Of a stretch of 8,641 nt of DNA, positions 4,973 to 8,641 are shown piece by piece (positions within the stretch are counted from its first letter, which is position 1; every line of letters starts with the position of its first letter). The stretch is from an uncultured Oscillospiraceae bacterium (lineage in GTDB: Bacteria; Bacillota; Clostridia; Oscillospirales; Ruminococcaceae), in NCBI GenBank assembly GCA_904502045.1, contig CAJGEB010000036.1, forward strand, positions 1-8,641, read 5' to 3'. Both the position numbers and the translations under genes were made by a program. The notes beneath the pieces are model-generated. The model was not told the DNA's origin, searched no databases, and saw nothing but the letters and a program-made list of their open reading frames with translations.

Positions 4973-6412
4973 ATGTTATTATCTGAATTGCTTTTAGACG
5001 TACAATATGCCGGAAGCTATAAAGATTGCGAAATCAGCGGAATAACAAGCGATTCAAGACTTGTAAAAGAGGGAAGCGTGTTTGTTTGCATAAAAGGAGC
5101 GCGCTTTGACGGTCACGAAAAAGCTAAGGAAGCGGTGGAAAAAGGAGCGGTCTGCGTAATAGTTCAGGAAAGAGTCGGAGTAGAAAACGAGATTTTGGTA
5201 GAGAACACCAGAAGCGCGTACGCACTTATCTGTGCAAATTACTACGGACGCCCTGCAGAAAGACTTAAGCTTATAGGAGTAACCGGAACTAACGGAAAAA
5301 CGACGATAACCTGTCTTATAAAAGGAATGTTGGAATACACGGGAGAAAAAGCAGGACTTATCGGTACCATTCAAAATGAAGTGGATGATATGCATTTTCC
5401 GGCGAAGTATACTACTCCTGACCCGCTTGAACCGCACCTGATGTTTAAGAGAATGGCTGATGCGGGGTGCAAGTACGTGGTGATGGAGGTATCATCTCAC
5501 GCGCTTGACCAACACCGACTTGACGGATGCAGATTTGAAAGTGCGATATTTACCAATCTCACGCAGGATCATTTGGATTATCACGGTACGATGGAGAATT
5601 ATTTTGAGGCAAAGAAAAAGCTGTTCTCGATGTGCAATAACGCGATAATTGATATAGATGATGAGTATGGCGCGAGATTGTATGAAGAGGTAAGCTGCCC
5701 GAAGTGGAGCTATTCCATAAAAAAAGACGCGGCGGACTATACTGCGTATAACGTAGCGTTCACCATCAGCGGAAGCAGCTTTGAGATGGTGAGCAAGGGA
5801 AATATCGGAAGGGTAAAATTCTGTATGCCGGGAGAGTTTTCTGCGGCGAATGCTTTGGCGGCGGGAGTGTGCTCCTTGACGCTCGGAATGGATTTCGGGG
5901 AAATGATAGATGCGCTGAACCATTCCAAAGGAGTTAAGGGCAGAGCGGAGATACTTGACACCGATACGGACTATACGATTATAAGGGACTATGCACATTC
6001 GCCCGACAGCATCGAACAGATACTGAAAACGGTGAAAGGATTTGCTCCGGGCAGGGTAGTGATACTCTTCGGGTGTGCGGGGAACCGTGACCGTACCAAG
6101 CGAAAGCTGATGGCAAAAGCGGCATCGGATTACGCTGATTACGTTATCCTCACATCTGATAATCCGAGAGATGAGGACCCTGAGAGGATAATCGAGGACG
6201 CAAAACCGGGACTCAATCCCAAAACGCCCTGCAAAATAATAACCGACAGATACGAGGCGATAAAATGGGCGCTGAAAAACGCTAAGAAGGACGACGTGTT
6301 GCTTCTTGCGGGCAAGGGACATGAGGACTATCAAGCGCTTGATTTCGGGACTATATATTTTGATGAGAGTGAGATAGTAAAGGAGTTGCTTGAAAAAGCA
6401 GAGGGGAAATAA
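4973..6412 (+). CDS. murE: MurE, UDP-MurNAc-tripeptide synthetase (meso-DAP adding)
   Basis: MurE is the cytoplasmic ATP-dependent ligase that adds the third stem-peptide residue to UDP-MurNAc-L-Ala-D-Glu. The 479 residues show the three Mur-ligase domains. The N-terminal substrate domain has SDSR (26-29). The central ATPase has the P-loop VTGTNGKTT (103-111), TTPDP (147-151), SSHALDQHR (174-182) and EAK (212-214), whose lysine is probably the carbamylated one. The C-terminal domain has DNPR (396-399) and GKGHED (447-452). DNPR is the known signature for meso-diaminopimelate rather than lysine, so the wall is predicted to be A1-gamma type. AAAGGGG (4960-4966) lies 6 bases before the ATG, and the PBP stop is 23 bases upstream. 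murF, the usual next gene, is not here: mraY follows after 28 bases. Confidence 0.97.
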   Translation: MLLSELLLDVQYAGSYKDCEISGITSDSRLVKEGSVFVCIKGARFDGHEKAKEAVEKGAVCVIVQERVGVENEILVENTRSAYALICANYYGRPAERLKLIGVTGTNGKTTITCLIKGMLEYTGEKAGLIGTIQNEVDDMHFPAKYTTPDPLEPHLMFKRMADAGCKYVVMEVSSHALDQHRLDGCRFESAIFTNLTQDHLDYHGTMENYFEAKKKLFSMCNNAIIDIDDEYGARLYEEVSCPKWSYSIKKDAADYTAYNVAFTISGSSFEMVSKGNIGRVKFCMPGEFSAANALAAGVCSLTLGMDFGEMIDALNHSKGVKGRAEILDTDTDYTIIRDYAHSPDSIEQILKTVKGFAPGRVVILFGCAGNRDRTKRKLMAKAASDYADYVILTSDNPRDEDPERIIEDAKPGLNPKTPCKIITDRYEAIKWALKNAKKDDVLLLAGKGHEDYQALDFGTIYFDESEIVKELLEKAEGK

Positions 6413-6440
6413 AATAAGGCAGAGGAAAAAGGGGTAAAAA

Positions 6441-7451
6441 ATGAGCACGATAGCGACAATAATAACTGCGGCGGCGGCATTTATAATCACGTCGATAGCG
6501 GGAATATGGCTGATACCTTTTTTGAGAAGACTGAAATTCGGGCAGATAATAAATGATATAGGTCCGACATGGCACAAGGGTAAGCAGGGAACACCCACGA
6601 TGGGCGGACTGATGTTCATTATAGGAATAGTAATCGCGACACTTGTGGGGTACCTTACCTTCAGTATAGCTTCGGGGGATAAATTGAGTGCGCTTTTCTC
6701 GTTTCAGGGGAAGAAGATGTTTGCGGGACTTATTATGGCTCTCGCTTACGCATTCATAGGCTTTATGGATGACTTTACCAAGATAACGAAGAAGCGGAAT
6801 CTCGGACTTACGGTAAAGCAGAAGCTTGTAGTACAGATACTTGTTGCGGTAGCGTATCTTGCAATACTTTATCTGTTGGGGGATAAATCCACGGTACTGA
6901 AGTTACCGCCTTTCGGTGAAGTGGATATCGGACTTTTTTACTACCCGCTCGGACTTATCATAATAATCGGATTTGTCAACGCGGTAAACTTGACAGACGG
7001 ACTCGACGGACTCAACAGCTCGGTAACCTTCGTATATGCCCTTGCATTTATGCTTGTAAGCGCAAAGCTTGAGAATATGCCGAATAATATATTTGCAACG
7101 GCGGTAGCAGCGGGCTGCTTGGGATTTTTGGTGTGGAATTTCTATCCTGCAAAGGTATTTATGGGAGATACCGGTTCGATGTTTTTGGGCGGATGCGTAG
7201 TATCGCTTGGGTTTAGTGTAAATCTTCCCGCGACGATACTGCTTGCCGGAATAGTTTATTTAGCAGAGGCGTTTTCGGTAATTTTGCAGGTAATTTGCTT
7301 CAAGCTTACCGGAAAAAGAATATTTAAGATGAGTCCTATACATCATCATTTTGAGATGTCGGGATACAGCGAGGTGAAGATACTCGTACTGTTTTCGGTA
7401 GTAGGATTTATCGGCGGTGCTTTAACGATACTCGGAGTTTATAATATGTAG
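6441..7451 (+). CDS. mraY: MraY, phospho-N-acetylmuramoyl-pentapeptide-transferase
   Basis: MraY is an integral membrane enzyme that moves phospho-MurNAc-pentapeptide from UDP to undecaprenyl phosphate, giving lipid I. The 336 residues are very hydrophobic with about ten membrane spans, as in the family. Signature residues are present: GPxxH..K..TPTMGG at 41-56, the DD pair in FMDDFTK (Asp110, Asp111), NAVNLTDGLDGL at 180-191, FMGDTGS at 240-246 and MSPIHHHFE at 297-305. The length is normal. AAAGGGG (6428-6434) stands 6 bases before the ATG. Of its first 11 isoleucine codons, 10 are ATA. murF does not precede it and murD does not follow it, unlike many dcw clusters; the next gene, ftsW/spoVE, starts 17 bases after the stop. 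Confidence 0.97.
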   Translation: MSTIATIITAAAAFIITSIAGIWLIPFLRRLKFGQIINDIGPTWHKGKQGTPTMGGLMFIIGIVIATLVGYLTFSIASGDKLSALFSFQGKKMFAGLIMALAYAFIGFMDDFTKITKKRNLGLTVKQKLVVQILVAVAYLAILYLLGDKSTVLKLPPFGEVDIGLFYYPLGLIIIIGFVNAVNLTDGLDGLNSSVTFVYALAFMLVSAKLENMPNNIFATAVAAGCLGFLVWNFYPAKVFMGDTGSMFLGGCVVSLGFSVNLPATILLAGIVYLAEAFSVILQVICFKLTGKRIFKMSPIHHHFEMSGYSEVKILVLFSVVGFIGGALTILGVYNM

Positions 7452-7453
7452 AA

Positions 7454-7459
7454 GTGGGG
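7454..7459 (+). promoter_or_regulatory. Ribosome binding site for the TTG start of ftsW
   Basis: GTGGGG lies 9 bases before TTG 7469. It is weaker than the AAAGGGG sites of murE and mraY. No better site exists before another in-frame start codon ahead of the first membrane span. Confidence 0.5.
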
Positions 7460-7468
7460 CTGAGAAAT

Positions 7469-8641
7469 TTGAATGCAGGAGCAGCAGGAATAAGCAAAGG
7501 AACGCAAAAAAGCAAAGGAGCCGAATCTTCCCAAAAGGTATTGGGCTGGTTTACCAAAAGAGGAAGCGTAGACATAACCTTTCTCATTATGGTACTCCTG
7601 CTTCTTACCTTTGGAATAGTTATGCTTTTTTCTGCAAGTCACGTTTACGCCTACTATAATAACGGTGACAGCTTCTACTTTGTGAAAAATCAGCTCAAAT
7701 ATGCGATACTCGGAATCGTGGTAATGGTTGCGGCATCATTTTTGAATTACCGCGTATTCAAAAAGTTTGCGTTTTTAGTATACGGTGCGGCAATAGCGCT
7801 GCTTTGTCTTGCACTGGTAATGCCCGCAAGAAAAGGTGAGTTTCACCGCTGGATAACCTTGCCCGGAGGCGGAAGCTTCCAGCCGTCAGAGGTAGCAAAA
7901 TTTGCGATAGTAGTACTTTTTGCGTATTTTATATCGGTTTACGGCAAAAAGATGAAGACCTTCAAGTTCGGAGTACTTCCGTTTGTAGTAGCGCTCGGAA
8001 TAGTCGCGGTACTGATGCTTTTAGAGCCTCACGTTTCGGGAACCGTTCTCATTTTGGCGCTTGGTGCGGTAATGATGTTTATCGGCGGAACAAAATTCAG
8101 GTGGTTCGGACTCGCGTTCGGAATCTTAGCTCTGGGAGTCTTGGCGCTTGTAATTATGCCCGGCGGACTTGCGTATGCGGCGAAGCGACTTGAAAGCTGG
8201 CTGGATCCCTACGCAGACCCTCTGGGTGCAGGCTATCAGGTAATACAGTCCCTTATTGCGATAGGGTCGGGCGGACTGATGGGTACGGGAATCGGTGACT
8301 CAAGACAAAAATATTTATATATCCCCGAGCCGCAGAACGACTTTATCTTTGCGGTAGTGGGCGAGGAGCTCGGCTTTTTCGGCTCAATGTTAATAATCAT
8401 AATGTTTGCGCTGCTTATCTGGCGAGGATTTGTAATATCAATGAGAGCAAAGGATACCTTCGGCGGAATGCTCGGATTCGGACTTACGGCGCAGATAGGA
8501 ATACAGGTCGTTTTGAATATTGCGGTAGTAACCAATACACTGCCCAACACAGGAATAGGACTTCCGTTTTTCTCCTACGGCGGAACAGCACTTTTGATGC
8601 TTTTGGCGCAGATGGGAATAATCCTTTCGATATCACGGGAA
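7469..8641 (+). CDS. ftsW: SEDS-family peptidoglycan glycosyltransferase FtsW/SpoVE, 3' end outside window
   Basis: SEDS proteins polymerise lipid II into glycan strands at the membrane, paired with a class B PBP. The frame is open for 391 codons up to the window edge. The N-terminal 35 residues are hydrophilic and cytoplasmic; the rest carries about ten membrane spans. Family blocks seen are RWITL...QPSE (127-141), LEPHVSGT (185-192), the large extracellular loop around RLESWLDPYADPLGAGYQ (240-257), PEPQNDFIFAVVGEELG (286-302) and LPFFSYGGT (365-373). Asp291 aligns with the catalytic aspartate of E. coli FtsW (Asp297). The start is a TTG at 7469 with a modest Shine-Dalgarno site; the ATG at 7473 is out of frame and closes at once, and the first in-frame ATG (7589) is inside membrane span 1. 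The final ISRE is near the usual C-terminus, so little is missing. With a SpoVD-like partner upstream, SpoVE is an equally possible name. Confidence 0.93.
   Translation, partial: MNAGAAGISKGTQKSKGAESSQKVLGWFTKRGSVDITFLIMVLLLLTFGIVMLFSASHVYAYYNNGDSFYFVKNQLKYAILGIVVMVAASFLNYRVFKKFAFLVYGAAIALLCLALVMPARKGEFHRWITLPGGGSFQPSEVAKFAIVVLFAYFISVYGKKMKTFKFGVLPFVVALGIVAVLMLLEPHVSGTVLILALGAVMMFIGGTKFRWFGLAFGILALGVLALVIMPGGLAYAAKRLESWLDPYADPLGAGYQVIQSLIAIGSGGLMGTGIGDSRQKYLYIPEPQNDFIFAVVGEELGFFGSMLIIIMFALLIWRGFVISMRAKDTFGGMLGFGLTAQIGIQVVLNIAVVTNTLPNTGIGLPFFSYGGTALLMLLAQMGIILSISRE

Noticed and set aside
5492..6619. Long antisense open frame (375 codons) across murE and mraY
   Set aside because: It is opposite murE and mraY with low-complexity, biased translation. 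No supporting signals were seen.
1..8641. CRISPR arrays, tRNA or rRNA genes, insertion sequences, phage or defence genes
   Set aside because: No spaced long repeats, cloverleaf sequences, transposase motifs or terminal inverted repeats were seen. The window is fully explained by a conserved dcw cluster and its left neighbours.

Overview
The window is the front part of a division and cell-wall (dcw) gene cluster from a Gram-positive bacterium, most likely a member of the Clostridia. The gene order is mraZ, rsmH, ftsL-like, a class B penicillin-binding protein with one PASTA domain, murE, mraY and ftsW/spoVE. The PASTA-tailed transpeptidase, the purine-rich Shine-Dalgarno sites (AAGGAGG, AAAGGGG), the DNPR motif in MurE (meso-diaminopimelate wall) and the heavy use of ATA, GGA and AGA codons all fit this. 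Genus cannot be read from the sequence.

Left edge (1-130): an ATG on the minus strand at positions 3-1 starts a gene that leaves the window. Behind it are a Shine-Dalgarno site and a strong sigma-A promoter, with a 28-bp near-perfect palindrome lying on the promoter. Next to this is the intrinsic terminator of the neighbouring gene. From 721 down to 131 the minus strand encodes an unrecognised small lipoprotein.

Bases 722-1014 separate the divergent lipoprotein gene and dcw operon. They hold A-tracts, a sigma-A promoter, an array of MraZ-type boxes with 10-bp period, and a strong ribosome binding site. From 1015 to the right edge all genes are on the plus strand with gaps of 9-28 bp. The exception is the 88-bp ftsL-pbp gap, which contains a perfect 11-bp stem-loop. 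The last gene, ftsW/spoVE, starts at a TTG codon and is cut by the window edge close to its expected C-terminus.

Functionally, MraZ probably regulates its own operon and RsmH methylates 16S rRNA. MurE and MraY make the nucleotide and lipid-linked wall precursors. The SEDS protein polymerises lipid II glycan, its partner PBP crosslinks it, and the FtsL-like protein would help assemble or activate that pair. The PBP has a cysteine pair at the same spacing from the active serine as in Bacillus SpoVD, so the PBP/SEDS pair may be SpoVD/SpoVE-like rather than dedicated vegetative FtsI/FtsW. murF and murD are not between murE and ftsW, where they often lie.

I see no undescribed multi-gene system. 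The points most worth following are the palindromic operator at the left edge, the MraZ box array, the ftsL-pbp hairpin and the SpoVD-like cysteine pair.
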